Part shown: positions 12,811 through 24,354 of the stretch, piece after piece | Position numbering within the stretch: the stretch's first letter is position 1 | Layout of the letters: every line of letters begins with the position of its first letter | NCBI RefSeq assembly: GCF_963924675.1 | Contig: NC_089239.1 | Span: 72,001 to 136,000 of the forward strand | Direction: 5' to 3' | Source: Phocoena phocoena | Lineage: Eukaryota > Chordata > Mammalia > Artiodactyla > Phocoenidae | DNA: 64,000 nucleotides | The notes under the pieces: model-generated | Seen by the model: only the letters and a program-made list of their open reading frames with translations | The model's database searches: none | Told to the model about the DNA's origin: nothing | Position numbers and translations under genes: made by a program

Positions 12811-14524
12811 ATGATACTATACATAGAGAATCTTAAAGATGCTACCAGAAAACTACTAGAGCTAATCAATGAATTTGGTAAAGTAGCAGGATACAAAATT
12901 AATGCACAGAAATCTCTGGCATTCCTATACACTTATGATGAAAAATCTGAAAGTGAAATCAAGAAAACACCCCCATTTACCATTGCAACAAAAAGAATAA
13001 AATATCTAGGAATAAAACTACCTAAGGAGACAAAAGACCTGTATGCAGAAAATTATAAGATACTGATGAAAGAAATTAAGGATGATACAAATAGGTGGAG
13101 AGATATACCTTGTTCTTGAATTGGAAGAATCAACATTGTGAAAATGACTATACTACCCAAAGCAATCTACAGATTCAATGCAATCCCTATCAAACTACCA
13201 CTGGCATTTTTCACGGTACTAGAACAATAAATTTCACAATTTGTATGGAAACACAAAAGACCCCGAATAGCCAAAGCAATCTTGAGAATGAAAAACGGAG
13301 CTGGAAGAATCAGATTCCCTGACTTCAGACTATACTACAAAGCTACAGTAATCAAGACAGTATGGTACTGGCACAAAAACAGAAATATAGATCAATGGAA
13401 CAGGATAGAAAGCCCAGAGTTGAACCCACGCACATATGGTCACCTTATCTTTGATAAAGGAGGCAGGAATGTACAGTGGAGAAAGGACAGCCTCTTCAAT
13501 AAGTGGTGCTGGGAAAATTGGACAGGTACATGTAAAACTATGAGATTAGAACGTTCCCTAACACCACACACAAGAACTAGCTCAAAATGCATTAAAGACC
13601 TAAATGTAAGGCCAGAAACTATCAAACTCTTAGAGGAAAACATAGGCAGAACACTCTATGACATAAATCACAGCAAGATCCTTTTTGACCCACCTCCTAG
13701 AAAAATGGAAATAAAAACAAAAATAAACGAATGGGACCTAATGAAACTGCAAAGTTTTTGCACAGCAAAGAAAACCATAAACAAGACCAAAAGACAACAC
13801 TCAGAATGGGAGAAAATATTTGCAAATGAAGCAACTGACAAAGGATTAATCTCCAAAATTTAGCAGCAGCTCATGCAGCTCAATAACAAAAAAACCAAAC
13901 AACCCAATCCAAAATTGGGCAGAAGACCTAAATAGACATTACTCCAAAGAAGATATAGCGACTGCCAACAAACACATGAAAGAATGCGCAACATCATTAA
14001 TCATTAGAGACATGCAAATCAAAACTAGAATGAGATACCATCTCATACCAGTCAGAATGGCCATCACCAAAAAATCTAGAAACAGTAAATGCTGGAGAGG
14101 GTGTGGAGAAAAGGGAACACTCTTGCACTGCTGGTGGGAATGTGAATTGGTACAGCCACTATGGAGAACAGTATAGAGGTTCCTTAAAAAACTACAAATA
14201 GAACTACCATATGACCCAGCAATCCCACGACTGGGCATATACCCTGAGAAAACCATAATTCAAAAAGAGTCATGTACCAAAATGCTCATTGCAGCTCTAT
14301 TTACAATAGCCAGGAGACAGAAACAACCTAAGTGTCCATCATCGGATGTATGGATAAAGAAGATGTGGCACATATATACAATGGAATATTACTCAGCCAT
14401 AAAAAGCAATGAAAGTGAGCGATTTGTAATGAGGTGGAAGGACTTAGAGTCTGTCATACAGAGTGAAGTAAGTCAGAAGGAGAAAGACAAATACCATATG
14501 CTGACACATATATATAGAACTTAA
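12811..14524 (+). pseudogene. L1 ORF2 C-terminal remnant
   Basis: The plus-strand frames at 12811-13119, 13282-13863 and 14282-14524 are successive pieces of one ORF2p C-terminal region, separated by frameshifts and stops. The first contains the segment just after the reverse transcriptase catalytic core ([12 protein letters not shown]). The last contains the conserved C-terminal pattern with EYYSAIKSNE and the terminal YHMLTHIY-like end. The endonuclease, most of the reverse transcriptase and ORF1 are missing. It cannot encode a working retrotransposition protein. Confidence 0.85.
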
Positions 14525-14890
14525 GGGGAAAAAAATGTCATGAAGAACCTAGGGGTAAGACAGGAATAAAGACACAGACCTACTAGAGAATGGACTTGAG
14601 GATATGGGGAGGGGGAAGGGTAAGCTGTGACAAAGTGAGAGAGTGGCATGGACATACATACACTACCAAGCGTAAAATACATAGCTAGTGGGAAGCAGCC
14701 GCATAGCACAGGGAGATCAGCTCAGTGCTTTGTGACCACCTAGAGGGGTGGGATAGGGAGGGTGGGAGGGAGGGAGACGCAAGAGGGAAGAGATATGGGA
14801 ACATATGTATAACTGATTCACCTTGTTATAAAGCAGAATCTAAAACACCATTGTAAAGCAATTATACGCCAATAAAGATGTAAAAAAAGA
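12811..14890 (+). mobile_element. LINE-1, 5'-truncated, with 3' UTR
   Basis: This element starts inside ORF2, just after the reverse transcriptase core, and runs through the ORF2 C-terminus (stop near 14522). It then has a 3' UTR of about 350 bp and ends at AATAAAGATG plus a short A tract (about 14870-14888). A G-rich tract at 14743-14777 has five or more runs of three or more G and can form a quadruplex, a usual feature of L1 3' UTRs. It lies directly behind the first L1 with no intervening sequence, suggesting nested or targeted insertion. It is more intact than its neighbour, hence probably younger. Confidence 0.85.
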
Positions 14891-15289
14891 ATCTTTATTC
14901 TACCTAAAGCCATCAACAGACAGTGCCAGGAAAATTAGACACCAGTCTCCAAAGAACGACACCGGTCACCATCTACACTGCACATAAAACTAACTAAAAG
15001 TGCACAGTATTCCACATTAAGCGCTTCCTCTCCTGAGTCCCCTGAAGATGCACCCCACCCACCCAGCAGTCAGCTGCACAGGAAGATTCTCCAAACTTGC
15101 TCATTTGTTCCTCTTGTGGAGTCTCCTCACCAGTGGTTCCTGAAAAAACCCAGCTCCTGTCAGTGTGCACAATGCCTCATGGTCCAGAAACCTAGGCCCT
15201 GACAGGAGACAAAGCTCCTGTCTGCTTGTCACAGAGCAAAGTCTGTGGTCAGGGAGCACCTGCGCCCCCAGGGTCACACAGGTGGGTTC

Positions 15290-15307
15290 GGCGCCCCCTG
15301 TGGGATG
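15290..15307 (-). promoter_or_regulatory. CTCF-like motif
   Basis: On the minus strand this reads CATCCCACAGGGGGCGCC, close to the CTCF core with a CAGGGGGCGC centre. It lies in module C just after a GC-rich stretch. Occupancy cannot be judged from sequence. Confidence 0.45.
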
Positions 15308-16268
15308 TGAGAAAAGTGCCGGGAGTGCCGCACTCACAAACGCAGAGGTCTCATCTGGGAGGCAGTTCTGCTGTATATGCTAAGTTTGGAAATCCAAACT
15401 GAAATGGAGCCAAGTATCTACTGTATCTTCTCAAGAGATGGTTAAGGAGCAATTAATTACAAACCATATGTAATGAAATGAATGTAGACACAAACTTTAC
15501 GACTTAAATGAAAATTCACTCAGAATGTCCATAGACAAATTTAAATTACCAAACTATAAAACTCCTAGGAAAAAAAAAAGATAATCTACATGACTTTGGG
15601 TCTGGTGACCTTATTCAGAAAACCGGAAGACAAACCAGAAACTGCAAGAAACTATTTCCAAAATACCTATCTGATAAAGGATTTGTACTCAAATTATGCC
15701 AACAACGCCATTAAAATCTGGTAAAGATTGAAACACACACCTGGCCCAAGAAGATAAACAGGCAGTAAATAAGCATACAAGAATAAACTCAAGATGCTGG
15801 TGGAATGCACGTACAACCAACTTTGAAAGACAGTTTGACAGATTTTTCCAAATCTAAAAGGTCTCACCTTAGGATGCAAGAAGTATACCTCTTGCACTTA
15901 GGCAACTGCTTTGAAAAACTGTTCAAACCAAAACTAGCATCAAGTAATGCACAGCAGCTCTATTCATAATGGCTAAAAACTTAAAAATATCAAGTTGCCC
16001 TTCTGTAGATGAATTTATAAGCAAATTAGGGCACATACATGTCAAAGGGTGCAGAATACACCACCCCAAAATATGCCCATTTGACAAAAGGATTATTTTG
16101 GACTGATTAATTTAAGAAACAGCAGACCCAGGAGAATCTTTCAAAACCAAGTGGAAAATGCCCTTTTAGGAGGTAAATTTACATTTATTAAGGATATCTC
16201 CATTTGTAAGGGTATGTCCCTCTCTGGACCAGGAATTGAATGATGACTAAATATCAAGAAAAGCTTGT

Positions 16269-16457
16269 TGGGACTTCCCTGCTAGTCCAGTGGTTAAGAC
16301 CCCATGTTCCCAATGCATGGGACCAGGGTTCAATCCCTGGTCAGGGAACTAGATCCCGCATGCTGTAATTAAGAGCCCGCATGCCACAACTAAAGATTCC
16401 ACAGGCTGCAACTAAGACCCGTTGCAGCCAAATAAATAAATGTTAAAAAAAAAAAAA
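16269..16457 (+). mobile_element. tRNA-derived SINE in module C
   Basis: Head GGGACTTCCCTGCTAGTCC, B-box-like GGTTCAATCCC and a poly(A) tail. It is flanked by AAAAGCTTGT at about 16259-16268 and 16458-16467, an intact target-site duplication. The clean flanks mean it inserted after module C formed. The 'AGTCCAGTGGTTAAGACC' body matches the minus-strand SINE near 37.9 kb better than the CHR copies in the duplicon. Confidence 0.85.
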
Positions 16458-17399
16458 AAAAGCTTGTCAATGAAATAGGCCTCGATATAAATCTGTGTAA
16501 CAACCTTACCCTTGCTTACTGGGCTTTGCCTAATAAAATCCCTTAAATGGCTGCCTCCATCCCCTAACATCTTTTTTTGTTCTCAGCAGAAGCATTTAAG
16601 GTAACGGCTTGGGCCATTTCAGGGAGTGACTCAGTTTTCCTGGGTATCTTTCAAGTATACAGGAGGTACGCATGGTATACATTAAACTTCTGACTGTTTT
16701 CTCCAGTTGGTCTCTTTTACATTACAAGGGGGATCTCTATAAAGAACATAGAAGTGTAGAGGGAAAATTAGTTTTCCTCTCATATACATGCAGTGCAACA
16801 GTATTCAGAGATATAAAGGAATGGATCATCAACCCGTGCCAAAAAAAAAAAAATAATAATAATACATGCATCTAACACTTACATTGCTAAGTGAAAGAAT
16901 CCAGTCTGAAGTGCTACACACTGTATGACCTCAGTTATATGACATTCTAGAAAAGGCAAAACTGACATGGTAAACAGTTTATGGAATATGTGGTTGAAAC
17001 AGTCCATATAATACTTCAGTGGTGAATACCTGTCACTGCATTTGGCTATACCCACAGATTTTTACAACCCAACAAGTAATTTACAATCTATTCAAACTTA
17101 GCTACTTCGGATATGGGAGTGTCAAAGACTGGGATACAGAATGTAACAAACAATCTAACTGATTCAGAAATGTATGAAAACACTCGCAGTTTGGTAGTGG
17201 GACAAATGGGCTGACCTAAGTTAACTTTGGAAATGTACAGAATCTGTAGGCCAAAGACAAAATGTGCCATACATACACAGTGGACTCTATGTCCTTTCCC
17301 ATGAGGGGTAGCAGCTAACAGTACTGAAACTACGATATCACTCATCAAATGGAACAAGCACTGAATTTAATTAATGACAAACGGTGGAAGCCAGGTTTC

Positions 17400-20036
17400 T
17401 TACCACTAGAGTTGGATGTTACAGTCAAACAAAGGGAGAAGGTTACAATATCCATGTCCCAACAGATCCACTTGGAGATATCAGTATGAACTCTCTTTAG
17501 CCTACACATAGGTCCACATGGAAATCTTTATAATTATGTGTATATGCATAGGCTGCGATAAATGCATATATTTCGATGTACTGTCAGCTGAGCATATTTA
17601 GCTCCCACATGTAAGTTTTTAATACCATTCTCTAATAAAAGGAACAAGGGCTCTTTGAAGAAAGGGCTGATGGTAGGACTGAGACAGTAAATATATGAAG
17701 CAGGATAATCTTAAAATATCAGAAAGTAAAAAAGTACCAAAAATTTTTTAAACCCACAAAAGAAAATTATGTAAAATGAAAACAAAAGTAAATGGAAGAA
17801 GCTCTCAACAGCCAAAGCAAGAATTAACTAAGCAGTCTAATAATGTAGTGCTGGATTATAACCAAAAGCTTACACTAATTATTCATGTGTCCAAACTGGT
17901 AAAAATAAATTACATAGTTTTTGATGAATGGTGTTAAATAGGAATCTCCTATGCAGAAAGCTTCTAAACAATGTATATAGCCACTCAGCTGTCCATCAAG
18001 GATGTGACGCTAACCCCTCCCTCCTCAAGTGTGGCTTCTGCAATTATGACTGCCTCCTACATAAGACACACAGGATGAACATGGGCAAAAATTAACCTCA
18101 CTGTGGGAAAACCTGACAAACCTGTTACCTCAGCTGGGTGACCAAAATTAAGAATATAAGGAAGAAGTTCCCTTAAGAGCCCATCCTCTTGATATATAGT
18201 GAAGAGGAAGCACTTCATCTCTGTGGTCTGCTTTTTCAAAGCCAAGTCTAACCACGATAAAACCACCAAGCAAATCCCAGCATCCGGCAGTCTATACAAT
18301 ACCTGAGCAGCCCTCCTCCACGCTGTCAAGGTCATGGAAACAAGGAGAATCTGAGCAACTGTCAGAGCCCAGAACAGACTAAACAGACATGATGACCCCA
18401 TGTCCTCTGAGACCTTGGAACAAGGAAAGGTATAACAAAGGGAATGTGAATAGGGACTTCAGTTAATAGTAAAGTATCAGTATTTGTTCATTATTTGTCA
18501 TGATTCTGTAGAAAATTAGACAGGAAAAATTAAACATCAAAATAAGAGAAACCTACTGTAACAAACTGGAAATCTAGAGGGAAAGGGGGATTTATTTGTA
18601 AAAACGCATTACCAAAATGGACTCTAAATTAAGGAAAACACAAAAAGGCCAATTAACCACTGAGGAACCTCTTCCCCTTCTGGCTATCCTATCACTGTTC
18701 CAGGCTTTCCCTCTCCCGGGACAGGGAAGGAGCAGGGACAGAGCTGTTTGTCAGCTCCGCTAGTATATGACCCCACCCAGTGTCTTCACCTCCCCCAGCC
18801 ACACCTACACAGTGAGGACACCTGAGGAAGGGTCAGGGATTATTGACTCAGATGGATCAACCAGGACTTTTTCTTTTCCCAGCGACTGGACACACTTACG
18901 GAAGTAAAATAAATTAGTATTTATTGTAAGGGTAGAAATACATTAATACTTGCAAGTGGCAAGTTGAAGAGTGGGTTTGGACCTGGCAGGTCCAGGGGCT
19001 CACACTGTCTCAGTGTGACCTTGCTTCTCTCCAAACATTTGTCCTGCTCAGTGCCTTTGGTAGAACCCATTCACAGGCACAGGCTCTCTCACTGCACTTG
19101 GGCCAAAAGCAGTTTTAGGCTGACAACCACTCACGATCCATTTTTTGAGAAAGAGTTTCTCCTTTTCTTGGATTCCAAGAAAGTCATGGTTTTAAATACC
19201 TTTTATCTGGCTTGGGTTGCATTCTCATCCTTGACCCATCACCAGAAGATGGAAAATGGGACTGGCTAGATGTGGGTTGTAAACCTATCTTCGGGCTGGG
19301 TGGAATATGGGGTCATCCTTCTGCAACTGTTTGGACTGGAAGCAGGTGACATGTAATTCCCAAAGGAAAACTGAGGCCCTTGGGCCTGAGAACAGATGCT
19401 GGCTGGGAGAAAGCAACAGATTCTATGTCAATGACAGCTCACTGCACAGCACAGAATCTGACACAAAAGGAAGAAAGGGGTTCCCTTAGGGTCAGGGGCT
19501 GCAGCGACTCATCCAGTGCTCTTACTGTCCCTCCCAAGACTGCAAGAAGTTCTTTCACTTGCTGAAAAGTCAGGATCATTGGTGGTGGTAAACTCAAGTC
19601 TCTTTCCTTGGGCATCAGGACCTCACATCGCAGAGGCTGGCCCAGAACAGCCCGTGTGCCCTCAGAAGACACACACACCTCATTCCTGCCCCTGAGAGGT
19701 GGGAGCCCTGAGTTATGCCATCTCCCCGGCCATATTAATTGCCCATCCCTGAAAAACAATACTGCTCCTTTTCCAGTTTCTTCTCTCTCCTTTACTGAGA
19801 GGAAAAAACCAAATGCTAGGGTGCTAAGGAAACTCTTGTGCAATGACGTAACGGGAGGCTTGAGAATTATTCCATGCCATGGAACCCATAATTGGCAGGC
19901 TTTCCAGAGGCCACGTGGATGCATAAGGCTCTCCAAGACAATGGCAGTGGCAGTGGAAACCTCACACTGGGAGGTCCAGTTGCTCCCATATCTTTGATTC
20001 TTAATGAATATGCATGTCAAAAGTTTCTAACGACTG
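17400..20036. other. Unrecognised sequence left of copy A
   Basis: I find no gene or clear repeat. The longest frames (193 codons minus at 19439-20020; 129 codons plus at 19608-19997) overlap each other on opposite strands and show no domain. AT-rich stretches at 17700-17900 and 18420-18660 flank a GC-richer part at 18680-19700. No paralogue elsewhere in the window was seen. Confidence 0.5.
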
Positions 20037-20833
20037 CAAGGACAGAGGATTGCAGGGCCATGGTCTGCTGTATGGGTGTTGTGTCAGGGCCACACTCCAA
20101 TGTCGGGAGGATTATTACCTCTCTTGACAGCTTATGAGGCCGTGAGCGGGAGGCCTTTTTCTCAGCCACATGCATGTTGGTAGTTGAAACTTCTCAAAGG
20201 AATTTCTACACTGCCCAGGTAGTTCTTGAATTGCCCAGCATCACGGTCAGCTCCGTAACTGTACATGAGGGTCTGACAATGCCCAGGCTGGACTGAGCTA
20301 GAGGACCACAGAAGCCTGCCTGGATAGTCAGAGGTCGAGGGCCGTCCTGCGTGAGACTTGATCATCTATTCATGCCCACTCAGATGGGACAAAGGATGCC
20401 TCCAGTGCCAGGAGGGCCCCACCAGCACTCAAGAAGGCAGCATCTGGGGGCTGGCAGGTCACTGCACCCATTCTTGTATAAATCCACACATGTCCACTGA
20501 GCGCCCTCCTGTCTGGGCTGTGCTAGAACCTGGGGCTGCCCAGGCAGTGTAGGGCCAGCATCACACTTCACAGGTAAGAGGGCAGAAGGAAACCATGCAT
20601 GAATTCTGACACCCTCCCCAATCCTTGACAGAGGTTGAGTTGGATAAGAAACAGTCCTAGACAAGAACAGACAGTTCATTCTTCTCTCAGAGCCTAGGAC
20701 TGGGGGAAGGGAGGCCAGAAAAACAGTTATTCACCTCAGCTCCCTGACTCCTGTTTGACCCTGGGCAAGTCCTATCCATTCTGGAGGCTTCACAGAGAAG
20801 GAGAGGGGAGGGCAATGAGGGCCAATTGTGCTG

Positions 20834-21028
20834 AAACCTAACTCTAACCTTTACCCTAAAAACCCTAACTTCTAACCATAACCCCCTAACAACCCTAGCC
20901 CCAGACCCCTAGACCCTCGTCACTGACCCCTCAACTCTAATCCCTGACCCTTTAACCACAACCCTCTACCATGACTCTTCGACGATGACCCATAACCCTA
21001 AACTGTGACCGCTGAACCCTCACACTGA
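20834..21028 (+). repeat. Degenerate interstitial telomeric repeats, copy A
   Basis: About 190 bp of C-strand telomere-like sequence with many CCCTAA, CCCTAAA, CCCCTAA, ACCCTAG and CCCTGA variants. Exact hexamers are in the minority and spacing is irregular, so this is an old block, not a fresh telomere. The same block is at 45102-45298 in copy B. Confidence 0.85.
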
Positions 21029-21129
21029 CTCAGCCCCAGGCAGAAAATCTGGCTTAGTGGGCGCCGAGGGACGACTGAATGAACTCTCAAATAAACCGAG
21101 GAATTAAATCTTCCCAACCATGAATTTAG

Positions 21130-22431
21130 CGATGGTTTCTTAGATTTGACAGTAAAGCATAAGAAATGAAAGAAAAAAGTAGATAAACTGGATTTCCTCA
21201 AAATTACAAACCTTTGTGCATCAAAAGAGGCTATCCAGAAAGTAAAAAGACAGCCCACAGAATGAAAGACAATATTGGCACATTATATATCTCATAAGAC
21301 TCTTTACCTAGAATGGACCCAGGACTTTTCCAACTCATCAACAAAAAGACAAACAATACAATTTTTGAAACAGACAACTTGCATGGACTGCTCTCCAGGC
21401 AAGACATACAAATGGTCAACAAGGACATGAAAAGATGTCAAATGTCAGGAGTCATGATGAAAATGCAAATTAAGGCCACAGTGTGATGCCCCTTCACACA
21501 CACTAGAATAAAAATATTTTTTTAAATAAATTTTAAAATATGTAAATAAAAATAACAAACGTTGGCAACAATGCAGAGAAATTGGAACCCTTAAAAGTTA
21601 CTTATGGAGATGTACAATGGTGCAGTCTATGTGTACAAACCTTTAGCATTTACTCAAAAATATAAAATATAATTACCATGTGGTTCAACAACTCCACTCC
21701 TAGATATATACCAAAAAAATGGAAAACAGGCATTCAAACAACAACATGTACACCAGTTATTCATAGCAGCACTGTTCACAATAGCCCAGGGTAGGAAAGA
21801 TTTAAATGTGCATCAGCAGGTAAACGGATAAGCAAAGTAAGGTAGATCTATAAGCTGCATTATTCTGTCATATAAAGGAATAAAGTAAAATTATATAGCC
21901 GCTGTGGAAAACTGTATGGTGGCTCCTCAAAGACATGGAAAATGTATGATCCCTTGATTCCACTCCAGGGTGTACACCCAGAATACTAGAAAGCAAGGAC
22001 TGGAACAGATATCTGTACCCCATGTTCATAGCAACATTATTCGCAATAGCCAAAAGGTGGAAGCAACACAACACACCCTTCAACAGATGAATGGATACGT
22101 ACAGCGTAGTATATATGCAATGGAATATGATTCAACCTTTTAAACTAAGGTAATTCACACACATGCTACAATGTGGATGAACCCTGAAGTCATTATGCTA
22201 AGTGAAACCAGCCAGACACAAAAAGGACAAACGTTCTATGATTCCACTAGTATGAGGTATCCAGATAAGTCAAATACAAAGACAAAGTAGAATAAGGTTG
22301 CCAGGGGTTGAGGGGAGTTAGTGTTGAATGGCTATGGTTTCACATGCGGAAAATAAAGCTCTGGAGATGGATGGTGAGGATATTTGTACAACAATGTGAA
22401 TGTACTTAAGGCCATAGAACTATATACTTAC
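21130..22431 (+). mobile_element. Old LINE-1 fragments, copy A
   Basis: Two overlapping L1 ORF2/3' pieces in sense. The first (about 21190-21890) contains TTCATAGCAGCACTGTTCACAA. The second (about 21895-22431) repeats the same ORF2 region with TTCATAGCAACATTATTCGCAA at 22027 and goes on to an L1M-type 3' end with ACAATGTGAATGTACTTAA. The same region twice in tandem means two separate insertions or an old rearrangement. Heavily mutated, not coding. Confidence 0.75.
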
Positions 22432-22446
22432 AAATGGTTTAAATGG

Positions 22447-22769
22447 GGCTTTCCTCGTGGCACAGTGGTTAAGAATCCACCTGCCAATTGCAGGACACAC
22501 GGGTTCAAGCGCTGGTCGTGGAAGATCCTGCATGCCGCAGAGCAACTAAGCTCGTGAGCCACAGCTATTGAGCCCTCGTGCCACAACTACTGAAACCCGT
22601 GCGCCTAGAGCCCGTGCTCCGTAAGGACAGAAGCCACCGCAATGAGGAGCCTGCACACGGCAATGAAGAGTAGCCCCCGCTGGCCGCAACTAAAGAAAAC
22701 CTGCATACAGCAGCAAAGACCCGACACAGCCAAAAAACAGAAAATAATTTTTTTTTAAAAGCTTTTAAA
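22447..22769 (+). mobile_element. Long CHR-type SINE, copy A
   Basis: Long SINE with head GGCTTTCCTCGTGGCACAGTGG, internal GCCACAACTACTGAAACCCG and the GACCCGACACAGCCAAAAAA tail. A perfect 15-bp target-site duplication AAATGGTTTAAATGG lies at 22432-22446 and 22770-22784. The paralogous insertion is at 46717-47040 in copy B with mutated flanks. It therefore predates the A/B duplication. Confidence 0.9.
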
Positions 22770-23229
22770 AAATGGTTTAAATGGCAAAGGTTATGTGTTC
22801 TTAATCACAATGGAAAAAAATGAATGAAATAATGATCAATGTTAACAATGCGAATAAACATTGAAAACATCCTAAGTGAAAAAAGCCACACAGAAAACCA
22901 CCCAGATCATGCTCATCTTGTACACTTTCAATCCAGCAAGGTTTTTAAAGTGAGGAAAAGCCCCACTGATGGTTCCAAGAAGAGAAAACTGGATTCGAAT
23001 AGAAAAATACATTTCCACAAAGCTGGGGCAGCTGGTGAAAGTTGAAGCGGGTCTGTGGATAGGATTATAATGTGGAAACCTTAATTATTCCTCACTTTGG
23101 GGTTATGTGCTGGTTCCCTGGGAGAGTAGCCCTACCACTCTCACAGGGTAAAACAAACTGGAGTATTTTGTGAAGGTGGAAAACTTTATACTGCTATTTA
23201 AACTTTTTAATACACTTGAAATTTACTAG

Positions 23230-23750
23230 AAAATAAAGTACTTATCAAAACAACCATGTCATGCCATGCCAGAAATACAGACATCAAACTCTGTTATAGA
23301 GGCCAAGTCCTACCCAGATCCAGTTCGCCCACAGTGGGGATGCTAATCACCCTTGTAGGAGTCCACATACTACAAGAGGCACCATGGGAAAATTATATTC
23401 GGAGCCACTATATCTTGGGTGCTGTGGATGACCTGGATGTAGATGAAACAGTGGGATTCCTGAATTCTAGTTTTCCACATTCAACCACCAAAAAACTGTT
23501 ACAACTAAAAAATGAATTCAGTAAAGCTGTAGGATACAAAAAAAAGAAAAGAAAAATCAATGCACAAACATCACTTGTGATTCTATACACTGATAATGAA
23601 CCATCAGAAAAAGAATTTTTAAAAAATCCCACTTACAATTGCATCCAAAAAGATAACTAGGAGTAAATTTAACCAAGGACGTGAAGGACCAGCACACTGA
23701 AAACTGGAAGACACTGATAGAGGACACCGAACAGACGAAAATAAATGGAA
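23230..23750 (+). mobile_element. Old LINE-1 ORF2 piece, copy A
   Basis: The plus frame at 23256-23660 includes an L1 ORF2-like segment (LLQLKNEFSKAVGYKK and INAQTSLVILYTDNEPSEKEF). It is paralogous to 47510-48012 in copy B and more distantly to 35640-36060 in module D. The part upstream of the ORF2 motif (ATGTCATGCCATGCCAGAAATACAG) also matches D. Degraded and not functional. Confidence 0.75.
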
Positions 23751-23962
23751 GGGCTTCCCTGGTGGGGCAGTGGTTGAGAGTCCGCCTGCCGATGCAGGGG
23801 ACATGAGTTTGTGCCCCGGTCTGGGAAGAACCCACATGCCGTGGTGCGGCTGGGCCCTTCAGCCATGGCCGCTGAGCCTGTGCTTCCGGAGCCTGTGCTC
23901 TGAAATGGCAGAGGCCACAACAGTGAGAGGCCCGCATACCGCAAAAAACCAAAAGAAAACAA
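23751..23962 (+). mobile_element. CHR SINE 1 of cluster, copy A
   Basis: Full-length short CHR SINE from GGGCTTCCCTGGTGGGGCAG to the CCGCAAAAAACC tail, inserted in old L1 sequence. Its paralogue in copy B is at about 48016-48212. Confidence 0.9.
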
Positions 23963-24175
23963 GGGCTTCCCAGGTGGTGCAGTGGTTGAGAGTCCGCCTG
24001 CCGAAGCAGGGGACACGGGTTCGTGTCCCGGTCTGGGAGGATCACACATGCCGCGGAGCGGCTGGGCCCGTGAGCCACGGCCGCTGAACCTGTGCTTCTG
24101 GAGCCTGTGCTCTGCAACGGGAGAGACCACAACGATGAGAGGCCCGCGTACCGCAAAAAAAAAAAAAAAAAAAAA
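23963..24175 (+). mobile_element. CHR SINE 2 of cluster, copy A
   Basis: A second CHR SINE, GGGCTTCCCAGGTGGTGCAG to a 20-base-plus poly(A) ending at 24175, inserted in the A-rich tail of the first one. It is absent from copy B, where the sequence jumps from this insertion point to the start of the SINE equivalent to 25209. Confidence 0.9.
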
Positions 24176-24197
24176 TACTGTGAAAATATGCATTCTA

Positions 24198-24338
24198 TGG
24201 TGGGAATTCCCTGGCCATCCAGGGGTTGGGACTCTGTGCTTCCACTGCAGGGGGTGCGGGTTCGATCCCGGGTTGGGGAACTAAGATCACGCATCCTGCA
24301 TGCTACATGGTGTGACCCAAATTTTTGTTTAATTTTTA
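24198..24338 (+). mobile_element. tRNA-derived SINE 3, copy A only
   Basis: Short SINE with TTCCCTGGCCATCCAGGGG and a B-box-like GGTTCGATCCC. It sits inside an L1 ORF2 stretch and is flanked by AAAATATGCATTCTA and AAAATATGCAGTCTA, a one-mismatch target-site duplication (24183-24197 and 24339-24354). It lies in the stretch deleted from copy B. Confidence 0.85.
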
Positions 24339-24354
24339 AAAAATATGCAGTCTA

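Larger units (their letters stand above)
14895..17400. repeat. Module C: diverged relative of the A/B duplicon
   Basis: Bases 14915-15260 align by eye to 24690-25000 of copy A, both with GAAAAT-AGA then CCAAAGAACRACAC and CTTCCTCTCCTG. Bases 15440-15720 align to 37075-37500 of module D, sharing AAATGAATGTAGACACAA. Bases 15720-16130 and 16180-17390 align to 25500-25870 and 26210-27230 of copy A, including AGGCAACTGCTTTGAAAA and GTAGAGGGAAAATT. Divergence is far higher than between A and B, so this is an older copy. A SINE (16269-16457) interrupts it. It contains old L1-like and LTR-like sequence and no gene. Confidence 0.75.

Noticed and set aside
20834..21028. True telomere or recent end-to-end fusion point
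   Set aside because: Exact hexamers are too few and no head-to-head (TTAGGG meeting CCCTAA) junction is present; the block is old and duplicated within the duplicon.
23751..24175. tRNA gene candidates from A and B boxes
   Set aside because: These boxes belong to tRNA-derived SINEs; the sequences do not fold as a full cloverleaf and end in SINE poly(A) tails.
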